In this document: piece after piece, positions 10,493-17,459 of the stretch | How positions within the stretch are numbered: the stretch's first letter is position 1 | Layout of the letters: every line of letters starts with the position of its first letter | Source of the DNA: an uncultured Opitutia bacterium | Lineage (GTDB): Bacteria; Verrucomicrobiota; Verrucomicrobiia; Opitutales; Opitutaceae | Direction of reading: 5' to 3' | Length of the DNA stretch: 64,000 nt | Assembly: GCA_903872505.1 (NCBI GenBank) | Contig: CAIQKV010000078.1 | Coordinates: 62,001 to 126,000 of the forward strand | Program-made: the position numbers and the translations under genes | The notes under the pieces: generated by a model | Told to the model about the DNA's origin: nothing | The model's database searches: none | The model's input: the letters and a program-made list of their open reading frames with translations, nothing else

Positions 10493-11005
10493 CTACTTCG
10501 TGAAGGACCAGAGCTTCTCGGTCTTCATGATGTTGCCGGAGAAGGTCTCGATCTGCCCGCGAAGGAATTCCGGCGTGACGGCGCGGTTGTCCAGCGAGCG
10601 GTGCAGGTAGAGTTTCTTCTGCGTCCGGTCGAAATAGAAGGCCGAGGGATCGATGTCCCCGTTGGCGATCAATAACTCGACCCACTGGGCGGCAGTGACC
10701 GTGGTTTCGTCCACCATCCCGAGGTTGGCGTTGAAGCCGAGCTTGGTCAGATTCGGGCTGAGTACGACCTGCATGTTAACGGTCCACGTGCCTTGCTTGG
10801 CGACGATCAGGAAACCCTTTTTGAGCGCCTTGGGCGCGTAGCCCATGTTGGTCAGCATCTGCTGCAGGCCCTCGTTGGTGAGCCCGCCCGGGGCGGGTTC
10901 ATTCGTGGGCTCGGGGGTGACCTCTTGCGAACGCAGCGGCGTCAGCAGGGCCAGTCCGCAGGCCAGGGTTGCGAGGCAAAGTGACCGGGGCAGCAGCGTG
11001 TTCAT
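10493..11005 (-). CDS. Secreted hypothetical protein
   Basis: 170 residues from ATG 11005 (the frame is open further upstream without a plausible start). A signal peptide is clear: MNTLLPRSLCLATLACGLAL followed by a polar, proline-rich stretch after residue 30. The mature part (GLTNEGLQQMLTNMGYAPKA onward) is a small alpha/beta domain; the opening helix and the WTVNMQVVLSPNLTKLGF strand are reminiscent of YbjN/CesT-like chaperone folds, but I do not recognise the family with certainty. It ends six bases from the UroD-like gene on the other strand, and its start is 116 bases from the divergent PhyH gene. Confidence 0.6.
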   Translation of the reverse strand: MNTLLPRSLCLATLACGLALLTPLRSQEVTPEPTNEPAPGGLTNEGLQQMLTNMGYAPKALKKGFLIVAKQGTWTVNMQVVLSPNLTKLGFNANLGMVDETTVTAAQWVELLIANGDIDPSAFYFDRTQKKLYLHRSLDNRAVTPEFLRGQIETFSGNIMKTEKLWSFTK

Positions 11006-11120
11006 GGGGTTGGGGTGGCCGTGTTTGTGGGGAACCGGCGCCAGTTTGTCCATCCCCGGCGGGGGCAGCCTCCGCATCGACAAAGCCATTTGAGTTGTCC
11101 AACTTCTGCCGCCGCTGCCC

Positions 11121-12071
11121 ATGCCCCCCACCGCCCCCGCCCCCCGGTCCATCAGCAAATCCGAGTTCGTCGACTCCACGTCGCTGCTCGCCGATCCCGC
11201 GGCGCTGCGGGCCCGCGCCGCGGCGGACGGTTATTTGTTCTTCAAGCAGCGCCTGCCGAAGGACGAGGTACTCGCGATGCGTGCCGAGATGCTCGCCGTC
11301 GTCGAGAAATACGGCTGGCGGCAGAAGGGGCAGGATGCGCTGGGCGGGCTGATCGACTACGACGCCATCAACGCCGTCACCGAGGAGCAGATGCACCGCA
11401 CCGACGTGGGCGTCACCGCCGACGCCTACCACGATGTGCAGCGGCTGGAGCGTTTCCACCGGCTGCCTCACCATCCGCGGCTGCTGGAGATCTACCGCGC
11501 GCTGTTCAGCGGGCGCGAGGTGCTGGTGCATCCGCGCAACATCGCGCGGATGGTCACGCCGCACACCTGCATGGTGCCGACGCCGCCCCACCAGGATTTT
11601 CCCTACATCCAGGGCAGCACGCAGACGTGGACAGCCTGGTTTCCGATCGGCGACTGCCCGCGGTCGCTCGGCGGCCTCACCGTGCTCCGCGGCTCGCATG
11701 TCCACGGCTACCTGCCGGTGCAGCCCGCCAAGGGCGCGGGCGGCTTCGCCGTGCCGCTCTGCCCGGCCGAGACCGACTGGGTCGAGGGCGACTACGCGAC
11801 CGGCGACGTGCTCACGTTCCCCAGCCACACCGTCCACAAGGCGCTGCGCTGCCAGTTCAAGGACCGCATCCGCCTCTCCATGGACGTGCGCTACCAGGCC
11901 GCGGACGAGCCCGTGGACAACAGTTCGCTGAATCCGCACTGCCCCCTGCAGTGGGACGAGATCTACGCCAACTGGCAGCACGACGACCTGAAATACTACT
12001 GGCGCAAGCTGCCGCTGCAGGTCAGCGCGTGGGACAACGGCTTCCTCACGCCCAAGCGGCGGATCTGCTGA
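11121..12071 (+). CDS. Phytanoyl-CoA dioxygenase (PhyH) family protein
   Basis: 316-residue Fe(II)/2-oxoglutarate-dependent oxygenase fold. The facial triad is visible: HQD in TPPHQDFPYIQGS (about residues 156-158) and the distal histidine in FPSHTVHKAL (about 238), followed by RIRLSMDVRYQ carrying the arginine that would hold 2-oxoglutarate. Bacterial PhyH proteins hydroxylate varied small molecules, and the substrate cannot be inferred here. It is monocistronic: a divergent secreted protein gene lies upstream, and a convergent CbiX gene lies downstream beyond two repeat elements. Confidence 0.82.
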   Translation: MPPTAPAPRSISKSEFVDSTSLLADPAALRARAAADGYLFFKQRLPKDEVLAMRAEMLAVVEKYGWRQKGQDALGGLIDYDAINAVTEEQMHRTDVGVTADAYHDVQRLERFHRLPHHPRLLEIYRALFSGREVLVHPRNIARMVTPHTCMVPTPPHQDFPYIQGSTQTWTAWFPIGDCPRSLGGLTVLRGSHVHGYLPVQPAKGAGGFAVPLCPAETDWVEGDYATGDVLTFPSHTVHKALRCQFKDRIRLSMDVRYQAADEPVDNSSLNPHCPLQWDEIYANWQHDDLKYYWRKLPLQVSAWDNGFLTPKRRIC

Positions 12072-12081
12072 GGCAAGAAAT

Positions 12082-12137
12082 GGTAAGGTGCGTTATCCCT
12101 AACGCGCCGCGGCGGATTAGGGATAATCCGCCCTACC
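12082..12137. repeat. REP-like twin hairpin with complementary loops
   Basis: Two adjacent perfect hairpins: GCGTTA-TCCC-TAACGC (12090-12105) and GGCGGATTA-GGGA-TAATCCGCC (12111-12132). The loops TCCC and GGGA are reverse complements, so the arms can also pair across as TTATCCCTAA / TTAGGGATAA (12093-12102 and 12117-12126). The outer ends GGTAAGG and CCCTACC show the same GGTAGGG foot as the element at 45577. It lies in a convergent intergenic region. Confidence 0.7.
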
Positions 12138-12207
12138 CCAAGGCGATTCTGCGTTTCGCGGGTCTGGGAATCCCTCGCCGACAGATTTTCCCAGAACATC
12201 CCAATCT

Positions 12208-12232
12208 GAATGTCACCTATTAAGTGACATTC
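12208..12232. repeat. 25-bp palindrome, copy 1
   Basis: Perfect 9-bp arms GAATGTCAC / GTGACATTC around CTATTAA. A copy matching at 21 of 25 positions lies at 36182-36206. Both copies sit between convergent genes next to the stop of the minus-strand gene. No T-run follows, so it is not a standard terminator. Confidence 0.7.
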
Positions 12233-12244
12233 CCTCCGGGCGGT

Positions 12245-13090
12245 TCAGCGGCGGCGGACGGCCGCGTGAAACCGGCCGGCCAGGATCGCGATCAGGCCGG
12301 GATGGGCGCCGAGCAGTTTGGTCCGGACCGCCCGCAGCTGCGGATGCTTTGTCCGCACCCGCCGGATGATCGCGGCGATGTCGCCATCCGGCCCCGCATG
12401 CCGGCCCGGCAGCAGGAAAAGCTGCGCCACGATCACCGGCCCGGAATTCCACGGCGGGGTCGCGAGCAGATTTTCGAGCAGCGGTTCGTTGAACGCGTGC
12501 GCCGCGCCCGGCTGCCGCTCCATGCTGCACGGCGCCACCGCGGTCACGCGGGAGCCGAGCCGGCGCCGGAGCTGCCGGGCCACTCGATCCCGCACCTGCG
12601 TCACCCCCTGCACCGGGCTGCCATGGTCCACGAGCGCGACCCGCACCGGCCCGTGCCGCAGAAGCGCCGGCGTGAGTTTCGCGCGCACCCCGTCGGCCAG
12701 CAGCCGCGCCATGCGGTCGTCCCCCCGCGCCGCCAGCGGTGCGGCGACCCGCACGCGCAGCCCGGGAAACTCCCGCTGCCACACCGCCATCCGCCCGGGA
12801 ATATATTCCGTCAAGGCCCGGCTGGACCCGATAAATAGCGGCACGATGACGAAATCGCGCGCGCCCTCCGCGAGGCGGCGCCAGATAGCCGGATCGAGAA
12901 TCTCCGCCGGCCGACCGCCCAGTCGCCGCGCCGGCACGGCATCCGCGTGCAGCAGCGAAACCGGCTCCACCCGCCGGCCGAGCCGCCGGCCCAGCGCCGC
13001 GGCGATGCGCCGGAGCTGCCGGGTAGCGGCCGGCTGGAGCGAACCGTTGTCCACCAGCAGCACGCGGGCGCGGTCCGGCTTATGCGCCAT
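12245..13090 (-). CDS. cbiX: Tandem CbiX-like sirohydrochlorin chelatase
   Basis: 281 residues made of two CbiX domains in tandem. This family inserts Fe2+ (or Co2+) into sirohydrochlorin, the last step of siroheme synthesis, serving the adjacent sulfite reductase. The second domain keeps both catalytic-type histidines: H156 in VALVDHGS and H231 in FLLPGRHAGPDGDI. In the first domain they are lost: N15 in LLVDNGS and no histidine in PLFIGSSRALTEYIP. Long SirB/CbiX proteins usually keep the N-terminal site instead. ATG 13090 lies inside the end of the 62-aa small gene, with an 11-base overlap, so the genes are probably translationally coupled. An upstream-extended frame to 13264 is implausible. 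Confidence 0.8.
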   Translation of the reverse strand: MAHKPDRARVLLVDNGSLQPAATRQLRRIAAALGRRLGRRVEPVSLLHADAVPARRLGGRPAEILDPAIWRRLAEGARDFVIVPLFIGSSRALTEYIPGRMAVWQREFPGLRVRVAAPLAARGDDRMARLLADGVRAKLTPALLRHGPVRVALVDHGSPVQGVTQVRDRVARQLRRRLGSRVTAVAPCSMERQPGAAHAFNEPLLENLLATPPWNSGPVIVAQLFLLPGRHAGPDGDIAAIIRRVRTKHPQLRAVRTKLLGAHPGLIAILAGRFHAAVRRR

Positions 13091-13268
13091 CGCTCTTCGC
13101 CACGGCGGCGTCCTTTTCGGGTTCGCTCGCAAAAAACACCTCGCCCGGCAGCTCCGGCGCGATGACCGCCACCGCCGCCGGGTCGGCGGGCTTCGCCGGC
13201 GCGGCCACCAACCCGAGCAGGCGGGCGAAAAAACCCTGCGATGGATTCGCTGGACCGGGATCACTCAT
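13080..13268 (-). CDS. 62-residue small protein between cobA and cbiX
   Basis: Unrecognised small protein starting MSDPGPANPSQGFFARLLGL. An amphipathic or hydrophobic stretch (FFARLLGLVAAPAKPADPAA) at residues 13-32 precedes an acidic tail (GEVFFASEPEKDAAVAKSDG). It is believable because its ATG overlaps the cobA stop (ATGA) and its TAA lies 11 bases inside the cbiX frame, the classic spacing of a coupled operon. Without it, cobA and cbiX would be separated by 174 untranslated bases. It is far too short to be the missing precorrin-2 dehydrogenase. A membrane-anchoring or scaffold role is only a guess. Confidence 0.6.
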   Translation of the reverse strand: MSDPGPANPSQGFFARLLGLVAAPAKPADPAAVAVIAPELPGEVFFASEPEKDAAVAKSDGA

Positions 13269-14074
13269 GCCGGCAGCGCCTCCAGGTTGGCCCGCGCCTG
13301 TGCGAGAATATCGGAAAAACGGACCACCTCGCCCACGATGATCAGCGCGGGCTGGCCCTGCACGGCGGCGGCGAGGATCTCCGCCGAATCCAGGTCACCC
13401 ACCTGCACCGACTGGTCCGGCAGCGTGGCATTGGCCACCACCGCCACCGGCGTGCTGCCCAACAGGCCGCCCTCGCGCAGTTCCGCGGCGATCTCGGCCA
13501 GCCGCCGCACGCCCATGTAGATGCAGAGCGTGGCGCGGGTGCGCGCCAGCGCCCGCCAGTCCACCGAAGTTTCGCGGGATTTCTCGCCGCACTCGTGGCC
13601 GGTCACAAACACCACGGCCGAGGCATGCTGGCGGTGCGTCAGCGGAATGCCCGCCACCGCGCCCGCCGCCACCGCCGCCGTCACGCCCGGGACGATTTCA
13701 AAGGGAATGCCCGCCTCGGCCAGCACCTGCTCCTCCTCCCCACCCCGCCCGAAGACCAGCGGGTCGCCGCCCTTCAGCCGCACCACGTGCCGGTCCTGCC
13801 GTGCCTCGCGCACCAGGATCGCGCCGATTTCCTCCTGCGCGGCGCAGTGCCGGCCGGCGCGTTTGCCGACATAAATCCGCACCGCCGCCGCCGGGCAGAA
13901 ATCCAGCAGTTCAACGCTGGCGAGGTCGTCATAGACCACGACATCCGCCTCTTCCAGGGCGCGGCGGCCCCGCAGCGTGATCAGATCCACCGCGCCGGGG
14001 CCCGCGCCCACGAGCGTGACCCGCCCGGCCGGGGCATCCTTGTCATAGTCGTTGTTTCGTTCTTTACGGACCAT
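13265..14074 (-). CDS. cobA: Uroporphyrinogen-III C-methyltransferase
   Basis: 269-residue SAM-dependent SUMT that methylates uroporphyrinogen III at C2 and C7 to give precorrin-2, the branch point to siroheme and B12. Signatures in order: VTLVGAGPGAVDLITLRG (N-terminal loop), VVYDDLAS, VRLKGGDPLVFGRGGEE (about residues 98-114), VPGVTAAVAAGAVAGIPLTH and LCIYMGV. It is the CobA-only form, without a CysG-type N-terminal dehydrogenase/chelatase. First gene of the unit cobA, 62-aa protein, cbiX, and divergent from cysI across a 56-bp AT-rich gap, so siroheme supply and sulfite reductase are probably co-regulated. The class II RNR at 29806 also implies B12 use. Confidence 0.94.
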   Translation of the reverse strand: MVRKERNNDYDKDAPAGRVTLVGAGPGAVDLITLRGRRALEEADVVVYDDLASVELLDFCPAAAVRIYVGKRAGRHCAAQEEIGAILVREARQDRHVVRLKGGDPLVFGRGGEEEQVLAEAGIPFEIVPGVTAAVAAGAVAGIPLTHRQHASAVVFVTGHECGEKSRETSVDWRALARTRATLCIYMGVRRLAEIAAELREGGLLGSTPVAVVANATLPDQSVQVGDLDSAEILAAAVQGQPALIIVGEVVRFSDILAQARANLEALPA

Positions 14075-14130
14075 CGAAACATTACTTGAGTTCTTGACTC
14101 ATCTTATCAACTATAAAGTTTGTCATCCCC
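14075..14130. promoter_or_regulatory. Divergent cobA-cysI promoter region with dyad
   Basis: This 56-bp gap is markedly AT-rich for the genome. It holds an inverted repeat TGAGT-TCTTG-ACTCA (14087-14101). The overlapping string TACTTGAGT (14083-14091) resembles TACTTCAGT just before and across the start of the Rrf2 regulator gene (20049-20057). Both cobA and cysI must be transcribed from here, so an operator is expected. No convincing -35/-10 pair with normal spacing was found. Confidence 0.4.
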
Positions 14131-15822
14131 GTGCCCGACGTAACCACCTTATCCAAGAACGAGCTGATCAAACAGGGCGACCCGACGCTCGGCGGCACCA
14201 TCGCCGCGACCCTCGCCGACCCGGCCGCCGACCGTTTTGCGGAGGACGACGAGCAGTTCCTCAAGTTTCACGGGATCTACCAGCAGGACGACCGCGACGT
14301 GCGCAAAACGGGCAAGCAGTTCATGATGATGATCCGCGGCCGCATCCCCGGCGGCGTGATGACCTCGCGGCAGTGGCTCACGTTCGACCGCCTCGCGACG
14401 GATTACGGCAACAACACCCTGCGCCTCACGACGCGCCAGAGCATCCAGTTCCACGGCGTCCACAAGTCCGGCCTCGGCACCCTGGTGAAAAAGATCAACG
14501 AGTCGCTGCTCTCCACGCTGGCGGCCTGCGGCGACGTCAACCGCAACATCACCGCCTCGCCCACCCCCGCCTACACCCGGGCCCGTGAGCAGGTCTACGC
14601 CGACAGCCTCCGCCTCGCTGAGGCCCTCGCGCCGCGGACCCCGGCCTACCACTCGATCTGGATCGACGAGGTGCAGCTCAAACTCGCCGACCCGGCCACC
14701 CCGGCCTTCGTGGACCCGCTCTACGGCCCCACCTATCTGCCGCGCAAATTCAAGGTCTCGCTCGTCATCCCGCCGGTGAACGACATGGACGTCTACACCA
14801 ACGATCTCGGCTTCATTGCCGTCGTCGAGGGCGACCGGGTCGCCGGCTACAACGTCGCCGTCGGCGGCGGCATGGGCCGCAGCCATGGCAATGTGCAGAC
14901 CTTTCCGCGGCTCGCCGATGTGATCGGCTTCGTGCGGCCCGAGCACCTCGTCACGGTCGCCCAGGCCGTGCTCACCCTCCACCGCGACTTCGGCGACCGC
15001 ACCAACCGCAAGCACGCGCGGCTCAAGTACGTCGTCGAGGAGCGCGGCACCGCCTGGGTCCACGACGAGATCATCCGCCGCGCCGGCGACGTGCTCTCCG
15101 GGGTCCGCCGCTTCGAGTTCACGACCACCGGCGATCTTCTGGGCTGGCATCGCGCCGTGGACGGGCAGTGGTTTCTCACGCTCTTCGTCGAGACCGGCCG
15201 GATCAAGGACGTCCCAGGCCACGCGCTGAAGACCGCCCTGCGCGATGTTGCCGGGCAGTTTCCGCACCTCGAGTTCCGCCTGTCAGCCAACCAGAACGTC
15301 ATCCTCGCGAACGTGCCCGAGGCCGATCGCGCCGGCGTGTCCGCTCTGCTCGCCTTTTATGGCGTCAAGGTCGAGCGCCAGGCCTCCGTCCTCCACGCCG
15401 CCGCCATGGCCTGCCCCGCCCTGCCCACCTGCGGCCTGGCCCTCGCCGAATCCGAGCGCATGCTCCCCGGCCTGATCGACCGCATCGAGCAACTCGGCGG
15501 CGAACTCGGCCTCGGCGGCGAAGAGATCATCATCCGCTCCACCGGCTGCCCGAATGGCTGCGCCCGCCCGTACATGGCCGAGCTGGCGTTTGTCGGCAAG
15601 GCCCCCGGCCGGTACCAGCTCTGGCTCGGCGGCAATGGCGCCGGCACCCGCCTCAACCGCGTTTACAAGGACGTCATCAAGGAGGACGACGTCGAGGCCG
15701 AGCTGCGTCCGCTCCTCACCCGCTGGAGGGACGGGCGCCAGACCGGCGAGCGCTTCGGCGATTTCGCCGCCCGGGTGCTCTGGCCCGAGCTGCCGGCGGC
15801 GGCCGCGCCTGCGGTCGCCTGA
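14131..15822 (+). CDS. cysI: Assimilatory sulfite reductase, hemoprotein subunit (CysI type)
   Basis: 563 residues, close to E. coli CysI (570). Reduces sulfite to sulfide with siroheme and a coupled 4Fe-4S cluster. Cluster cysteines appear as ACPALPTCGLALAESER (about residues 426-442) and STGCPNGCARPYMAELAFVG (about 470-489), followed by GKAPGRYQLWLGGN. The sulfite-binding basic residues lie in the N-terminal half (LRLTTRQSIQFHGV). The closing FGDFAARV resembles CysI rather than plant-type ferredoxin sulfite reductase. The start is GTG 14131 without a clear Shine-Dalgarno. No flavoprotein subunit CysJ is encoded nearby, so the electron donor is unknown. First of cysI-cysH-cysD-cysN. Confidence 0.93.
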   Translation: MPDVTTLSKNELIKQGDPTLGGTIAATLADPAADRFAEDDEQFLKFHGIYQQDDRDVRKTGKQFMMMIRGRIPGGVMTSRQWLTFDRLATDYGNNTLRLTTRQSIQFHGVHKSGLGTLVKKINESLLSTLAACGDVNRNITASPTPAYTRAREQVYADSLRLAEALAPRTPAYHSIWIDEVQLKLADPATPAFVDPLYGPTYLPRKFKVSLVIPPVNDMDVYTNDLGFIAVVEGDRVAGYNVAVGGGMGRSHGNVQTFPRLADVIGFVRPEHLVTVAQAVLTLHRDFGDRTNRKHARLKYVVEERGTAWVHDEIIRRAGDVLSGVRRFEFTTTGDLLGWHRAVDGQWFLTLFVETGRIKDVPGHALKTALRDVAGQFPHLEFRLSANQNVILANVPEADRAGVSALLAFYGVKVERQASVLHAAAMACPALPTCGLALAESERMLPGLIDRIEQLGGELGLGGEEIIIRSTGCPNGCARPYMAELAFVGKAPGRYQLWLGGNGAGTRLNRVYKDVIKEDDVEAELRPLLTRWRDGRQTGERFGDFAARVLWPELPAAAAPAVA

Positions 15823-15844
15823 TCGCGTTCCGCTGTCTCCTCCC

Positions 15845-16504
15845 ATGACACCTGAAGAAATTTCCCGCTGGAACGTCGCGCTGCGCGCCCGGTCCCCGCT
15901 CGACATCGTCCGCTGGGCAGTCGCCCGGAGCGCGGGCCGCGCGGTCGTCTCGACCAACTTCCGCCCGTACGAGGCGGCGATCCTCCATCTTTGCACCTCG
16001 GTCCAGCCCGACATCCCGGTGCTGTGGGTGGATCACGGCTACAACCGCCCGGCCACCTACCGCCACGCCGAGGAACTCCGCGCTCGGCTGAAGTTCAACC
16101 TCCAGGCATATCTGCCCCGCCTCACCCCGGCCCATCGCGATGTCATCCACGGCGCCCTGCCCGATCCCTCCGACGAGGCCGGCCTGCAGCAGTTCAGCAA
16201 GCAGATGAAGCTGGAGCCGTTTCAGCGCGGCATGCGCGAACTCGCCCCCACGATCTGGCTCACCGCCCTGCGCCAGGTGCAGAATCCCAACCGCGCCGGC
16301 CTCGACATCGTGTCGCTCGACCCGAACTTCGGCGCAGTCAAGGTCAGCCCGTTCTTCTACGCGAGCGACACCGACCTCGAGGCCTATCTCACCGCGCACC
16401 AGCTGCCAAACGAGTGGGACTATTTCGACCCGGCGAAGGCCGATGAAAAACGCGAGTGCGGCCTGCATGCCGCCTGGGGCGGCCAGGCCGTCGCCGCCCG
16501 CTAA
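15845..16504 (+). CDS. cysH: Phosphoadenylyl-sulfate reductase
   Basis: 219-residue PAPS reductase: reduces 3'-phosphoadenylyl sulfate to sulfite using thioredoxin. N-terminal PP-loop-like nucleotide site (AVVSTNFRPYEAAILHLC), central WVDHGYNRPATYRHAEEL, and the catalytic cysteine in KRECGLHAAWGG near the C-terminus. The CC...CxxC cysteine pairs that bind a 4Fe-4S cluster in APS reductases are absent, so the substrate should be PAPS and an APS kinase (CysC) is required, though none is in this window. Start ATG 15845, 22 bases after cysI; 33 bases separate it from cysD. Confidence 0.9.
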   Translation: MTPEEISRWNVALRARSPLDIVRWAVARSAGRAVVSTNFRPYEAAILHLCTSVQPDIPVLWVDHGYNRPATYRHAEELRARLKFNLQAYLPRLTPAHRDVIHGALPDPSDEAGLQQFSKQMKLEPFQRGMRELAPTIWLTALRQVQNPNRAGLDIVSLDPNFGAVKVSPFFYASDTDLEAYLTAHQLPNEWDYFDPAKADEKRECGLHAAWGGQAVAAR

Positions 16505-16537
16505 CCGGCCGTTTTCCGGCCCAGCCCGTACCTTTCC

Positions 16538-17440
16538 GTGTCCAACTACCATCTCGACCATCTGCAATTCCTGGAGACCGAGGCCATTCACGTCCTGCGC
16601 GAGGTCGCCGGCGAGTTTGAGCGCCCCGCCCTGCTCTTTTCCGGCGGCAAGGACTCGATCTGCCTGCTGCGGCTCGCGGAAAAGGCCTTCCGGCCGTCGG
16701 AACTGCCGCTGCCGTTGCTCAACGTCGACACCGGCCACCATTTTCCGGAGCTGAACACGTTTCGCGACGAGCGCGTCCGGGAACTGGGCGCCAAGCTGAT
16801 CATCCGCCGCGTCGAGGACGCGATCGCGGCCGGCATCGCCACGCCGGTGCCCGGGGAAATCAGCCGCAACCGCCTCCAGATTCCCACGCTGCTCGCCGCC
16901 ATCGAGGAGTTCCGCTTCGACTGCTGCATCGGCGGCGCGCGACGCGACGAGGAAAAGGCCCGCGCCAAGGAGCGGTTCTTCAGCTTCCGCGACAGCTTCG
17001 GCCAGTGGGACCCCAAGAACCAGCGGCCCGAGATCTGGAACCTCTACAACGCCCGCCTCAATCCCGGCGAAAACATGCGCGTGTTCCCGCTCAGCAACTG
17101 GACCGAGCAGGACGTGTGGGAATACATCCGGCGCGAGCGCCTCGCCGTGCCCACGATCTACTTCAGCCACCGCCGCGCCTGCGTCCGCCGCCACGGCCAG
17201 TGGCTGCCGGTCAACGACCTCGTCCCGCCCCGGCCCGCCGAGGAAATCCGGGAGCTGGTCGTGCGCGTGCGCACCATCGGCGACATCATCAGCACCGGCA
17301 TGGTCGAGTCGCCGGCCGACACCGTCGACGACATCATCACCGAGATCGCCGCGGCGCGCGTGACCGAGCGCGGCTCCCGCGCCGACGACAAGTCCTCGGA
17401 GGCCGCCATGGAGGACCGCAAGAAGGCCGGCTATTTCTGA
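16538..17440 (+). CDS. cysD: Sulfate adenylyltransferase subunit 2
   Basis: 300 residues, the usual CysD length. ATP-PP-loop enzyme that makes APS from sulfate and ATP with the GTPase CysN. PP-loop motif LLFSGGKDSICLLRL is at about residues 30-44; further landmarks are NVDTGHHFPEL, GGARRDEEKARAKERFFSF, NLYNARLNPGENMRVFPLSN and WEYIRRERLAVPTIYFSHRR. The C-terminus RGSRADDKSSEAAMEDRKKA is typical of CysD. The GTG at 16538 is used (SNYHLDHLQFLE follows directly). CysN starts 19 bases after the stop. Confidence 0.96.
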   Translation: MSNYHLDHLQFLETEAIHVLREVAGEFERPALLFSGGKDSICLLRLAEKAFRPSELPLPLLNVDTGHHFPELNTFRDERVRELGAKLIIRRVEDAIAAGIATPVPGEISRNRLQIPTLLAAIEEFRFDCCIGGARRDEEKARAKERFFSFRDSFGQWDPKNQRPEIWNLYNARLNPGENMRVFPLSNWTEQDVWEYIRRERLAVPTIYFSHRRACVRRHGQWLPVNDLVPPRPAEEIRELVVRVRTIGDIISTGMVESPADTVDDIITEIAAARVTERGSRADDKSSEAAMEDRKKAGYF

Positions 17441-17459
17441 CCCGCGTCCGCTCCCGCCC

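Noticed and set aside
14094..14117. TTGACT followed by TATAAA as a sigma-70 promoter for cysI
   Set aside because: The spacer is about 12 bases, too short for a standard promoter.
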